The notes beneath the pieces were generated by a model. That model was not told the DNA's origin, searched no databases, and saw only the letters and a program-made list of their open reading frames with translations. Positions 1-7,390 of a stretch of 9,617 nt of DNA are shown piece after piece. This DNA comes from JACVCS01 sp038328575 (GTDB taxonomy: Bacteria; Planctomycetota; Phycisphaerae; Phycisphaerales; UBA1924). Where the stretch lies: assembly GCA_038328575.1 (NCBI GenBank), contig JBBQMD010000075.1, positions 1 to 9,617 on the forward strand, written 5' to 3'. The translations under genes were made by a program, and so were the position numbers. Numbering within the stretch: the first letter of the stretch is position 1; every line of letters begins with the position of its first letter.

Positions 1-2027
1 AGAGCCTGCTCTCGGTCGCCTTTGTCAACGACCCCAACGCCACCTTCCGCTACCTTGGTGCGGGCAACCTTTTCTTCCAGACCGCCGCGTTCACCAACAA
101 CGGCCTGGTCGAGGCTTCCGCAGGCCAATGGCTCAACTGGAGCGGCACGAACTCGTTCACCCAGGGCGCCACCGGCACGTTCCGCAAGGTCGGCGCGGGA
201 ACCTTGGCAATGACCGTCGCCAGCACATTCAACGCCGGGTCCGTCAACGCTCAGGCGGGCACGCTCTCCTTGTCCAGTGCACTGTTCACTAGCACTCCGC
301 AGGTGACCTGGACCAGCGCCGCCAGCGCGGACATCCGCTTCAGCAGCGCCACCCTCGGCGGCGTGTATACCGGCAACGCCTCCGGCTCGATCGGCAGCGA
401 CAATATCTCCCTCGCCAGCAACACGACATTGGACATCGACGGCAACGGCTGGACCGTCAACGGCGACATCAGCCTGGTTGGCCGCACGCTCACCAACACC
501 GGCCTCATGACCGTCCCGCCGCTCACCCGCTCCGTGCTCAACGGCACGTTCAACAACGCTGCCGATGGCCAGTTCCTCAGCAGCACTGGCACGTTCTTCT
601 TCCAGACTCTGGCGATGAACAACGCCGGCCTCGCCGTGGTCAATGCCGCTTCTCAGTGGCAGAACTGGACCGGCACGAACTCCATGACCAACACCGGCAC
701 CCTCCGCAAGACTGGCACCGGCTCGCTCAGCATCACGGTTCCGTTTACGCACAGCTCGGGCCGCATTGAATCGCTCGGCGGCGAGATCGTCTTCAACAGC
801 GGCAGCACGGACATCGCGCCCGCGGCGCAGTGGCAGGTAGACGCCGCGGCCTCGATCCGCTTCAGCAGTCAGACGCTCAGCGGCACCATCCAGGCCGCGC
901 CCGTCGGGTTCATGGGTACCGACGCTAACCTGGCTGTCCGTCCCGCCAGCGACCTGACGCTGGACGTGACCGGTGCGGGTTGGAGGGCCGGGGGCAACCT
1001 GCAGGGCAACGCCCGCAGCGTCACCAATCGCGGCCTGTACATCTCCGACGCGGTGTCCAAGTCCTTGCTCAATGTGGCGTTCAACAACGCCGCGGGCGCG
1101 ACATTCCGCGGGCTGGGTGCTACCACGTTCTTCCAGATCTGCGCCTTCACCAACGCCGGCACGTTCGATTACCAGGGTGGCGACATGCTCGACTGGACCG
1201 GCACCAACTCCTTCACCAACACCGGCACCCTCAACAAGAGCAACGCCACGAACAACACCTTCAACGTCCCCATCGTCAACTCCGGCACCTTCAACATCAG
1301 TGGCGGCGGCTGCACCAGCATGAACTTCCGCCAGACCGCCGGCACCACCAACCTCCTGAACTCGACCATGGCCTCGGCTACCCCGCTGCTGCTCCAAGGC
1401 GGCTCGTTCATCGGCACCGGCAACACCGGCCCGATCAACAACTCCGGCGCGCAGCTTGACATCGATCCGCCAGGCCTGCCCTTCATCGGCACGCTCACGC
1501 TCTCGGGCCCCTACGTCAACTCCAACCTTGGCACACTCATCATCGACTTCACCGATGCCACCACGCAGGACCGCCTGCTCTGCCAAGGCTCCCCGGTCAT
1601 CAATGGCGGCACCCTCCGCCTGCGCGTCCCCGCTGGCCCCTCACTCACCGGTCAGGTCCTGGAAATCGTTCGCGGCACCCAGCCCGCCTCCGGCGCGTTC
1701 ACCACCGCCACCGTCAACACCAGCAACGTGCAGGTCCGCACCTACGCACAGGGCAACAGCATCTACGCCTTCTTCCCCTGCAACGGCGTCGACATCGCCG
1801 ACGACCAGGGCAACGCCCCGCCACGCATCGGTATCCCCAACAACGGCGTCACCGAAGGCGACTACAACGCCTTCTTCGCCGGGTTCTTTGACGCTCTTGC
1901 GTATTGCGACATCGCCGACGATCAGGGCAACGCCCTGCCCCCGGCACCCGACGTCCCGAACAACGGCGTCACCGAAGGTGATTACAACTTCTTCTTCAGC
2001 ATCTTCTTCGACGGCTGCGCGATCTGA
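1..2027 (+). CDS. Large secreted/surface repeat protein, C-terminal part (5' end off the window)
   Basis: The frame is open from the left edge (first complete codon at 3) to the TGA at 2025-2027, giving 674 visible residues. The TTG/ATG near 204-210 is internal, because the upstream codons encode the same repeat family. The protein is rich in Gly, Ser, Thr and Asn, with short alternating strand-like segments typical of beta-helix or autotransporter-type surface proteins. A block starting S-L/V-L-N with the landmarks TFFFQT, W-x-G-T-N-S-F/M-T and TGTL-x-K recurs at about 3, 531 and 1062, a period of 176-177 residues. The third copy is cut short at about 1330. A non-repeat beta-rich stretch follows, then two 39-residue DIADDQGN...NNGVTEGDYN modules (residues 597-674). 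No catalytic motif is visible. Two hairpins follow the stop. A role as an exported, possibly surface-attached structural or adhesive protein is inference. No gene name can be assigned. Confidence 0.9.
   Translation, partial: SLLSVAFVNDPNATFRYLGAGNLFFQTAAFTNNGLVEASAGQWLNWSGTNSFTQGATGTFRKVGAGTLAMTVASTFNAGSVNAQAGTLSLSSALFTSTPQVTWTSAASADIRFSSATLGGVYTGNASGSIGSDNISLASNTTLDIDGNGWTVNGDISLVGRTLTNTGLMTVPPLTRSVLNGTFNNAADGQFLSSTGTFFFQTLAMNNAGLAVVNAASQWQNWTGTNSMTNTGTLRKTGTGSLSITVPFTHSSGRIESLGGEIVFNSGSTDIAPAAQWQVDAAASIRFSSQTLSGTIQAAPVGFMGTDANLAVRPASDLTLDVTGAGWRAGGNLQGNARSVTNRGLYISDAVSKSLLNVAFNNAAGATFRGLGATTFFQICAFTNAGTFDYQGGDMLDWTGTNSFTNTGTLNKSNATNNTFNVPIVNSGTFNISGGGCTSMNFRQTAGTTNLLNSTMASATPLLLQGGSFIGTGNTGPINNSGAQLDIDPPGLPFIGTLTLSGPYVNSNLGTLIIDFTDATTQDRLLCQGSPVINGGTLRLRVPAGPSLTGQVLEIVRGTQPASGAFTTATVNTSNVQVRTYAQGNSIYAFFPCNGVDIADDQGNAPPRIGIPNNGVTEGDYNAFFAGFFDALAYCDIADDQGNALPPAPDVPNNGVTEGDYNFFFSIFFDGCAI
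3..1330 (+). repeat. Tandem ~530-bp coding repeat (about 2.5 units)
   Basis: Equivalent codons (the Ser of S-x-L-N/S) lie at 3, 531 and 1062, spacings of 528 and 531 bases. Shared landmarks in each unit are an Asn-Asn-Ala or similar segment, a TFFFQT-like segment, WxGTNSxTNTGTL and a following lysine. Units 1 and 2 also share a downstream half with an ADIRFSSATL / ASIRFSSQTL segment and a TLDIDGNGW / TLDVTGAGW segment. Unit 3 has only the first ~90 residues before the sequence changes. The units are clearly diverged at DNA level, so this is an old protein repeat rather than a recent duplication. Confidence 0.8.
1791..2024 (+). repeat. Two tandem 39-residue dockerin-like C-terminal modules
   Basis: Two direct 117-base units begin at 1791 and 1908. 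Both encode DIADDQGN, then a short proline-rich spacer, then NNGVTEGDYN, then an aromatic F-F-x-x-F-F run. The Asp-rich start and the G-V-T-E-G-D end resemble the two halves of a dockerin/EF-hand calcium loop separated by an insert. C-terminal modules of this kind are, to my knowledge, common on secreted planctomycete proteins, where they are thought to anchor or assemble the protein. The anchoring role here is inference. Confidence 0.7.
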
Positions 2028-2032
2028 GTCGC

Positions 2033-2066
2033 CTAGAAGACTGCACTCCCGAGTCTTCTAGAAGAC
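2033..2066 (+). terminator. Hairpin after the repeat-protein gene, with a three-copy TAGAAGAC element
   Basis: A perfect 10-bp stem (2033-2042 with 2052-2061, CTAGAAGACT/AGTCTTCTAG) has a 9-base loop and starts 6 bases past the stop codon. A third copy of TAGAAGAC (2059-2066) makes 2053-2066 a perfect 14-base palindrome, so two alternative pairings compete. There is no T-run. It may act with the next hairpin as a transcript end or mRNA 3' stabiliser. Confidence 0.5.
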
Positions 2067-2070
2067 CTAC

Positions 2071-2099
2071 CAGCACCCGGCTCAACGGCCGGGTTGCTG
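2071..2099 (+). terminator. Second hairpin downstream of the repeat protein
   Basis: CAGCA (2071-2075) and CCCGG (2076-2080) pair with CCGGG (2089-2093) and TGCTG (2095-2099), with T2094 bulged and loop 2081-2088. This is a 10-bp GC-rich stem. Only a weak T-rich stretch (ATTTCC) follows, so it is a plausible but imperfect intrinsic terminator. Confidence 0.5.
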
Positions 2100-2116
2100 A
2101 TTTCCGGTGAGAGCGA

Positions 2117-2166
2117 GCGCGCCGGTCCGGATCACTGCGGGGTCGCCGCGGCCGACCGGTTCGCGC
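2117..2166. other. GC-rich inverted repeat in the convergent gap
   Basis: GCGCG plus CCGGTC (2117-2127) pairs with GACCGG (2154-2159) and CGCGC (2162-2166), leaving TT bulged. A small GCGG/CCGC stem (2137-2140 with 2146-2149) sits inside. No T-run follows on either strand. It could be a further 3'-end structure of one of the convergent transcripts, or chance pairing in high-GC DNA. Confidence 0.3.
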
Positions 2167-2210
2167 GGCGTAAATCGAGAAAAACCCGGCACGGAATCCG
2201 CCCAGATGGC

Positions 2211-2238
2211 TTGTTTTTAACCCCCTGATCCGTATTCT
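2211..2238 (+). promoter_or_regulatory. Weak promoter-like -35/-10 pair ahead of the putative RNA
   Basis: TTGTTT (2211-2216) and TATTCT (2233-2238) are separated by 16 bases in a locally AT-richer stretch. Each differs from the sigma-70 consensus at two positions. Planctomycete promoter consensus sequences are poorly known, so support comes mainly from position: the only AT-rich patch upstream of a stem-loop series that ends in a + strand terminator. Confidence 0.3.
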
Positions 2239-2244
2239 TCTCGC

Positions 2245-2536
2245 GTTGGACTGCCAAATGAGTGCAACACAACCATCTTGATGGTCGAATATCAAGGGTT
2301 CACGCGGCTGGTTGCGTGAATTGGAGCGTCGGCCCGGTGCGCGGCAACCCCCCGCACGCCTCGCATTTGCCCGCCGACGCCCCCGCCCCCCGGGTGCCCT
2401 GGCCCGAACCCCGCCGTCTGCCACCACAACTGGCTCCGGAGGAGAGAGAACTCGTTTGCTTCAACTCACGACGGAGTTGTGTCGTGTATCCGCCAAGCAG
2501 CGGGTTGGCGAAAGCTGACCCGCTGCGTTTGTTTTT
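2245..2536 (+). ncRNA. Possible structured non-coding RNA (unassigned)
   Basis: This non-coding stretch between convergent genes folds by eye into a series of stems. (A) AACC+CTTGAT (2271-2282) pairs with ATCAAG+GGTT (2291-2300). (B) TTCACGC (2299-2305) pairs with GCGTGAA (2314-2320). (C) GCGTCGGC (2326-2333) pairs with GCCGACGC (2373-2380) and encloses a GTGCG.GG/CC.CGCAC hairpin (2337-2357). (D) CAACTC (2462-2467) pairs with GAGTTG (2474-2479). The strong terminator at 2497-2536 closes the series. A and B share two bases, so they may be alternatives. I looked for RNase P, tmRNA, SRP and 6S signature sequences and found none. The start coordinate is a guess from the promoter-like pair. Chance pairing in high-GC DNA cannot be excluded. 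Confidence 0.35.
2497..2536 (+). terminator. Strong intrinsic terminator, + strand
   Basis: GCAGCGGGT (2497-2505) pairs perfectly with ACCCGCTGC (2518-2526). The stem continues through two G-T wobbles and GC/GC pairs to a GAAA tetraloop (2510-2513), about 13 bp in all. GTTTGTTTTTG (2527-2537) follows. The T-run is only on the + strand side, so it ends a rightward transcript. It is therefore not the terminator of the leftward MoxR gene, and the repeat-protein gene ended about 470 bases earlier. This implies a separate + strand transcript in the gap, or long read-through. Confidence 0.7.
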
Positions 2537-2588
2537 GCGAGGGCGCAGAGGCAGATTCTCGACTTGCGACTCGCGACTCACCGCCCGC

Positions 2589-3671
<1,083 letters not shown>

Positions 3672-3781
3672 GCTGGACTGTATCGGCTGGCGGGGCGCGG
3701 GTTTCGCGGGGGCGTGGTGAAATGCGACACGGCGGTCGGGAGGCCATGGGGGGGCGGGGCGGAGGATCGGTGGGGCGGGAG

Positions 3782-3816
3782 AGAAAATCGCCCCGGCAGG
3801 GCTCTGCATGGGGCGA
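3782..3816 (-). terminator. Intrinsic-terminator-like hairpin after the PDZ gene
   Basis: On the minus strand TCGCCCC (3816-3810) pairs with GGGGCGA (3794-3788). An inner GCAG/CTGC stem (3796-3799 with 3804-3807) continues it to a 4-base loop. ATTTTCTCTC follows on the minus strand (3787 down to about 3778). It lies 58 bases past the PDZ stop codon and upstream of the MoxR start, so it probably separates the sigma/PDZ cluster from MoxR. Confidence 0.6.
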
Positions 3817-3873
3817 CGAAGGGAGGGCGAAGTTGTGGGCCAAGGGCGATCGCATGGACGGCCGCGGCGAGGC

Positions 3874-4992
3874 TCAGGGGTTTTTGGAAGTCTGCTCGAT
3901 GAGCCTTTGGAGTTGCTGCTCCATGCGGTCCAGACGGTCGCGCAGGGCCTGGTTCTCGGCGGCATTGTCGCGTTCGCGGGGCTGGGGGAGTTCGAGGCGC
4001 TCGACGGCGCGTTGCTGGCGCATGAGGCGTTCGATCTGGGCGCGCATGTCCTCGCCCATGTTGCGTTGCTGGAGGGGGTCGATGTCAAGCGGGCGGATGA
4101 TCACTTCGTTGCCGGGGGCTTGGCCCTCGCGTTGGAAGAGGTTGCCGCCGAGGCCGAAGGTGTCGATGTCAGCGCTGTCGGCCTCGTCCCACTCGGCTCT
4201 TTCCATGTCGTCGGCGTTGAACTGGATGGGCGAGATCGTGATCTCTTTGCGGACGCCCTGCTGCATGACGCCCAGCTTCACGAGCTGACCGGGCTTGATG
4301 TTCTTGTCGCTGAGGAACTGGACGATGGCATCGGCGCTGGTGACGGGCTCGTCGTTGAATGAAACGACGATGTCGTAGGGCTTGAGGCCGGCGACAGCCG
4401 CGGGCATGGCTTTGGCGACGCCGGCGACGAGGGAGCCGACGCCTCGCTCGAGGCCCAGGTGGCGGGCGAGGACGCCGGGGACGGGGGCTTGGCGAAGGCC
4501 GAGCATGACTTCGCGCGCGACCTCGGGCTGGGCGAGGCGTTCGCGCTGGGCGTCATCATTTGGCGCGACAAGCCGACGCCGGAGCGGGCGCTGCTCTGGC
4601 CCGATGCGGATGGCGCCTTGGTTGCCCTCGCGGCGTTCGAGCTTCATCTCGGCGGCTTCGGGAATGTCGATCTGGGCGAGGGTTGTGCCGTCGGGATTGG
4701 TGATGACGACGCGATCTTTTTCGATGCGGACGCGATCGGTGGGCAGGGCCTTGCCGTCGAGGGTGGCGGTGGCGAGCTTGCCGTCTTCGATGCGGACCTC
4801 GACCTTGCGGCCGTTTTCGTTGAGCATGAAGATTTGGCTGGAGCGCGACTCGACTTTGACGTCGGGCTCATCGGCGATGGCGGGCGCGGTGACGCCAAGG
4901 CACAGGGCGGTGCCGGCGATCAGGGCCAGGGCGTTCGCGGCGTGGCGGGGGAGCGAGCGTTTGGGGGTCGAGGCGGTGGTGATGGTGTGCAT
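3874..4992 (-). CDS. Secreted PDZ-domain protein with C-terminal coiled coil
   Basis: This 372-residue protein starts at ATG 4992, behind GGAG with an 8-base spacer. The frame continues to 5166, but that stretch has no signal peptide and runs through intergenic repeats. A signal peptide is visible: a basic n-region (KRSLPRH), a hydrophobic run at 19-36, and AIA before the likely cleavage at 40/41. Then come a beta-rich domain (about 50-112), a PDZ domain (about 160-256, with VAGVAKAMPAAVAGLKPYDIV as the core) and a charged, Gln/Arg/Leu-rich helix (about 313-366) predicted as a coiled coil. There is no trypsin-like or other protease domain, so it is not a DegP/DegS-type enzyme. It is a paralogue of the neighbour at 5228-6559 with the same architecture. 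A role as a periplasmic sensor or scaffold that binds protein C-termini is inferred from the PDZ family. A terminator-like hairpin follows. Confidence 0.88.
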   Translation of the reverse strand: MHTITTASTPKRSLPRHAANALALIAGTALCLGVTAPAIADEPDVKVESRSSQIFMLNENGRKVEVRIEDGKLATATLDGKALPTDRVRIEKDRVVITNPDGTTLAQIDIPEAAEMKLERREGNQGAIRIGPEQRPLRRRLVAPNDDAQRERLAQPEVAREVMLGLRQAPVPGVLARHLGLERGVGSLVAGVAKAMPAAVAGLKPYDIVVSFNDEPVTSADAIVQFLSDKNIKPGQLVKLGVMQQGVRKEITISPIQFNADDMERAEWDEADSADIDTFGLGGNLFQREGQAPGNEVIIRPLDIDPLQQRNMGEDMRAQIERLMRQQRAVERLELPQPRERDNAAENQALRDRLDRMEQQLQRLIEQTSKNP

Positions 4993-5227
4993 GGGTTGGG
5001 CTCCGAGTTGGCCGAGCGAGCGCTGGGCGGGGGGACGCGAGTTGCCAAAGGTCCAAACTGCCAAACTTCCAAAGTGGCGGCGGGGCTGGGGGAGGGGGGA
5101 AGTCGGCGGCTCGCGTTGTTCTATTGATTCGCTCGGGGCGGCGAGTTTGTTCGCGCTGGCGAGCATCCGGGCACATCGGCCAGCGGGATATCGACGAGGC
5201 GCGGCTGTTTTCCTCAGTTGCGGAGAT
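4993..5227 (-). other. Gap between the two PDZ genes (leader of the downstream one)
   Basis: This 235-base non-coding gap contains the 8-bp tandem repeat at 5043-5074 and a 7-bp inverted repeat (CGCTGGC 5154-5160 with GCCAGCG 5179-5185). It has no T-run terminator after the upstream gene and no convincing promoter. It is much longer than the 51-base gap before the first PDZ gene, so the second PDZ gene may have its own control region. Confidence 0.5.
5043..5074. repeat. Four-copy 8-bp tandem repeat (KKCCAAAS)
   Basis: Four head-to-tail octamers occupy exactly 32 bases: TGCCAAAG, GTCCAAAC, TGCCAAAC and TTCCAAAG. The invariant core is CCAAA (TTTGG on the gene strand). They lie 51-82 bases upstream of the PDZ start codon at 4992, inside its leader or promoter region. 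The repeat is markedly more AT-rich than its surroundings. Confidence 0.8.
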
Positions 5228-6559
5228 TTATGGTCGTCCGGCGGGTGTGGGAGAGCCGGCAGCGGGGCGTGTCGAGGGGGTGGCGGGCCCGGGGGGGGTT
5301 GAGGCCTTGCCGAAGGATGAAGGCGAAGTGGCGACGACGGCCGGGAGGCGGCGGAGGATTTCGTCGAGGGCTGATTCGATGCGGAGGAGGCGTGCTTCGA
5401 GCTCGGCGGAGGGCGCGGTGGCGTTGGATTCGGCGTCGCGGAGAATCATGATCTGGCGACTGGGGCCTGCGGAGATCCCGAACGGGCTGCCAGCCGCGGG
5501 TTCGGCGGGGGTGGTGGCGAGGAGCGGGATGGCGCCGATGGCGAGTGGGTTGCGGGTGCCTTCTGCGCGGGCGGAGGCGACGCCGGCGTTTTGGGCTCTT
5601 TGAAGAGCGCCGCTGAGGTTGGCGTCAAGCTGCTGGCCCTCGGCGCGCTGCGCTTCTTCGGGGACGGTGTTCCAGTTGTTGCCGGCGAGGCGGTCGAGTT
5701 GGAGTGGGGCGAGCGTGAGTTCGACGTCTTTGGTCTGGCCGGCGCTGATGACGCGCATTTTGAGTGTGTCGCCCGGCGCGGCGTTGCGTTCGAGCAGGAC
5801 GGAGCGGAGGGTGTTGACGTCCTGGGCCGCGCGCGTGTCGATCCGCGTGATCACGTCAAAGGGTTTGAGCCCGGCCAGATCGGCGGGCAGGCCCGGGACG
5901 ACGCCAGCGACCATGATGGCGGTGTTGGGCGCGAGGCGCAGGTGCCCGCTGAGCGCCGGATCGATGGGCATCATCTGGAGGCCGACCATAACGGCGCGGC
6001 CGGCGAGCTGCGCGAGGTCGGGGGCCTCCGCTGCGGGTGTGCCAGCGGCGGGCGGGGCGGTGGTGCGGTTGCGCTGGGCGAAGGCGCTGCGAGAGGGCGA
6101 GGTGGAGAGGAAGGCGCCGCTGCCGCTGGTCACAGCGCCGGCACCGGAGAGAGATGCGCCGGGGGCGGTGAGTTGGATGCTGGTGCGCGTGAGGCCGGAT
6201 TCGTCGAGCACGCGGAGCGAGTCGCCATCGACACGGACGCGCGAGGGCGCGGCGTCCTTGTTGTTGATTTTGACCGACCGCACCGAGCGGCCTTGAGTCT
6301 GGATCACAAACTGCTCGTTGCCGAGGCGGACCTTGTGCGTGACGATGTCATCAAGATCGTCAAGTGACGAAGGGGTCGCGCCCGGCGCAGGCTCGCCCGG
6401 GCCGATGGTCGTGGGCAGGGCGGGCGCGGCGGGGGCGGGGATGGCGGGGGGCTTGGGCGTGAGGTCTTGGGTGCGCAGGCGCACGACCCCGAGCGCTGTG
6501 GAGGGGAGCGTGAGCGAGAGCAGGGTCAACAGGCTGAGAGAGGTGTGGCGGCGGTTCAT
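5228..6559 (-). CDS. Secreted PDZ-domain protein, paralogue of the adjacent gene
   Basis: This 443-residue protein starts at ATG 6559, preceded by GGAG with an 8-base spacer, the same arrangement as in the paralogue. The N-terminal signal peptide is MNRR followed by a Leu/Ser/Thr hydrophobic run, with likely cleavage near 24. A Pro/Ala linker (35-62) leads to a beta-rich domain (about 78-132), whose SRVRVDGDSLRVLDESG matches DRVRIEKDRVVITNPDG of the paralogue. A second low-complexity linker precedes the PDZ domain (about 189-286, core VAGVVPGLPADLAGLKPFDVI). The C-terminal third has a short helix (about 384-405) and a Pro/Ser/Thr-rich tail. No protease catalytic site is seen. It starts 51 bases after the membrane-protein stop, which suggests an operon with the sigma factor and that gene. 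The likely role is a periplasmic PDZ sensor or scaffold, inferred from domain type and context. Confidence 0.87.
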   Translation of the reverse strand: MNRRHTSLSLLTLLSLTLPSTALGVVRLRTQDLTPKPPAIPAPAAPALPTTIGPGEPAPGATPSSLDDLDDIVTHKVRLGNEQFVIQTQGRSVRSVKINNKDAAPSRVRVDGDSLRVLDESGLTRTSIQLTAPGASLSGAGAVTSGSGAFLSTSPSRSAFAQRNRTTAPPAAGTPAAEAPDLAQLAGRAVMVGLQMMPIDPALSGHLRLAPNTAIMVAGVVPGLPADLAGLKPFDVITRIDTRAAQDVNTLRSVLLERNAAPGDTLKMRVISAGQTKDVELTLAPLQLDRLAGNNWNTVPEEAQRAEGQQLDANLSGALQRAQNAGVASARAEGTRNPLAIGAIPLLATTPAEPAAGSPFGISAGPSRQIMILRDAESNATAPSAELEARLLRIESALDEILRRLPAVVATSPSSFGKASTPPGPATPSTRPAAGSPTPAGRP

Positions 6560-6610
6560 GCGGGGAACTCCGAGCGTGCGGTGGACACGCGGCGTGCGCT
6601 CAATCGGTGA

Positions 6611-7390
6611 TCAGAGCGGCGAGCTGGGGGTTGAGTTCTTGGGGGCGGTCGCGGGGACGAGAATGGTTCGGCCGAGCTCGTCGGTGCCGAGGGTGTAGAG
6701 GTCTTTGACGATGGCGCGTTCGATGAACTGGCGGAGGTAGACGACCTCTAGGCCATTGCCGTCGGCGGCGGGCTGGCTTTGGATCACGAACTTCTGGGGC
6801 ATCTCGCCCAGCACTTTGCCCTGCTGCTTGCCCAGTTCGAGGTACGCGTTGATGGCCTGGTCGGTGGATGCGAACGAGGGGGCGACGATGCCGGCAATGT
6901 TTGAGGGTGCGCCGGTGCGGATGGTGTGGGTGCGGAGGCCCATGAACTCGGCGCCGAGGGCGAGCGCCAGGCACGCGGCGATGGCCCAGCCCAGGAATGA
7001 GCCGCGGCGGGCAGGGTGGGAAGTTGGATGGCGAAGAGGGATGTGAATGGTCTGCGCGGGCGCGGTGCCCGAGGATGTGAGCGATGGGTCGGCGGCGGTA
7101 CCGGCGGATGCGGTCGATAGCGGGAGGCTGACACGATCGGCGATGGCCATCAGGGGCGCTGCGAAGGCGCGGATATCGCGGTCGATGCGATGCGCGTGGG
7201 CGAGGTCGGTGAAGATCGAGGTGTCAACGCTGGCGATGCGGCCCAGCTCGGTCCAATCGGTGGCGCGGGCGACGCTATCGACTAGCCGGCTGATGAGCAG
7301 GTCGCGTGGTGAGGCGTCGGCGGCGAGGCCGGGGGGGGAACCGGGGGGTGCGGAGGCGGGCGATTTGGATGGGTCAGTTGGCGTGCTCAT
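6611..7390 (-). CDS. Single-pass membrane protein in anti-sigma position
   Basis: This 259-residue protein has a Pro/Ser/Ala-rich start, a predicted cytoplasmic helical domain (about 28-88, DLLISRLVDSVARATDWTEL...), a low-complexity linker and one transmembrane helix at about 131-151 preceded by HPARRG. The positive residues before the helix favour N-in/C-out. The extracytoplasmic region (about 152-259) includes a compact YLELGKQQGKVLGEMPQKFV...VVYLRQFIERAIVKDLYTLG segment. It lies directly downstream of an ECF sigma gene, where membrane anti-sigma factors usually sit. It lacks the HxxxCxxC zinc-binding motif of classic anti-sigma domains, so the anti-sigma call rests on topology and position. 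ATG 7390 was chosen because upstream in-frame sequence is Pro/Ser-rich and antisense to the sigma gene. Only a weak GAG precedes it. Confidence 0.75.
   Translation of the reverse strand: MSTPTDPSKSPASAPPGSPPGLAADASPRDLLISRLVDSVARATDWTELGRIASVDTSIFTDLAHAHRIDRDIRAFAAPLMAIADRVSLPLSTASAGTAADPSLTSSGTAPAQTIHIPLRHPTSHPARRGSFLGWAIAACLALALGAEFMGLRTHTIRTGAPSNIAGIVAPSFASTDQAINAYLELGKQQGKVLGEMPQKFVIQSQPAADGNGLEVVYLRQFIERAIVKDLYTLGTDELGRTILVPATAPKNSTPSSPL

Noticed and set aside
1996..2427. 143-residue minus-strand frame across the convergent gap
   Set aside because: Arg-rich, reads antisense into the end of the repeat protein and through its terminator hairpins, and shows no domain or start signal.
2312..2518. 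68-residue + strand frame inside the putative RNA
   Set aside because: Pro/Arg/Ala-rich composition, no Shine-Dalgarno, and its stop lies inside the terminator stem. The region is better explained as structured non-coding sequence.
2245..2536. Known housekeeping RNA (RNase P, tmRNA, SRP or 6S)
   Set aside because: The signature sequences I would expect for these classes were not found, and there is no tRNA-like CCA end. It is left as unassigned.
3672..4088. N-terminal extension of the MoxR frame
   Set aside because: The added residues are Pro/Arg/Ser low-complexity, overlap the neighbouring PDZ gene in another frame, and cross a terminator-like hairpin. MoxR homology begins only after ATG 3671.
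4459..5127. 222-residue + strand frame with Gly/Asp/Val-rich sequence
   Set aside because: Antisense shadow of the PDZ gene. No initiation signal, no domain, and composition typical of an antisense frame.
4993..5166. N-terminal extension of the PDZ frame beyond 4992
   Set aside because: It would bury the signal peptide inside the protein and translate the CCAAA octamer repeat. GGAG sits correctly before the ATG at 4992.
5591..6367. 258-residue + strand frame
   Set aside because: Antisense shadow of the second PDZ gene, which has a signal peptide, PDZ core and ribosome-binding site on the other strand.
3874..6559. PDZ proteins as DegP/HtrA-type proteases
   Set aside because: Neither has a trypsin-like domain or a GNSGG-type catalytic serine motif. 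Only signal peptide, beta domain, PDZ and C-terminal helix are visible.
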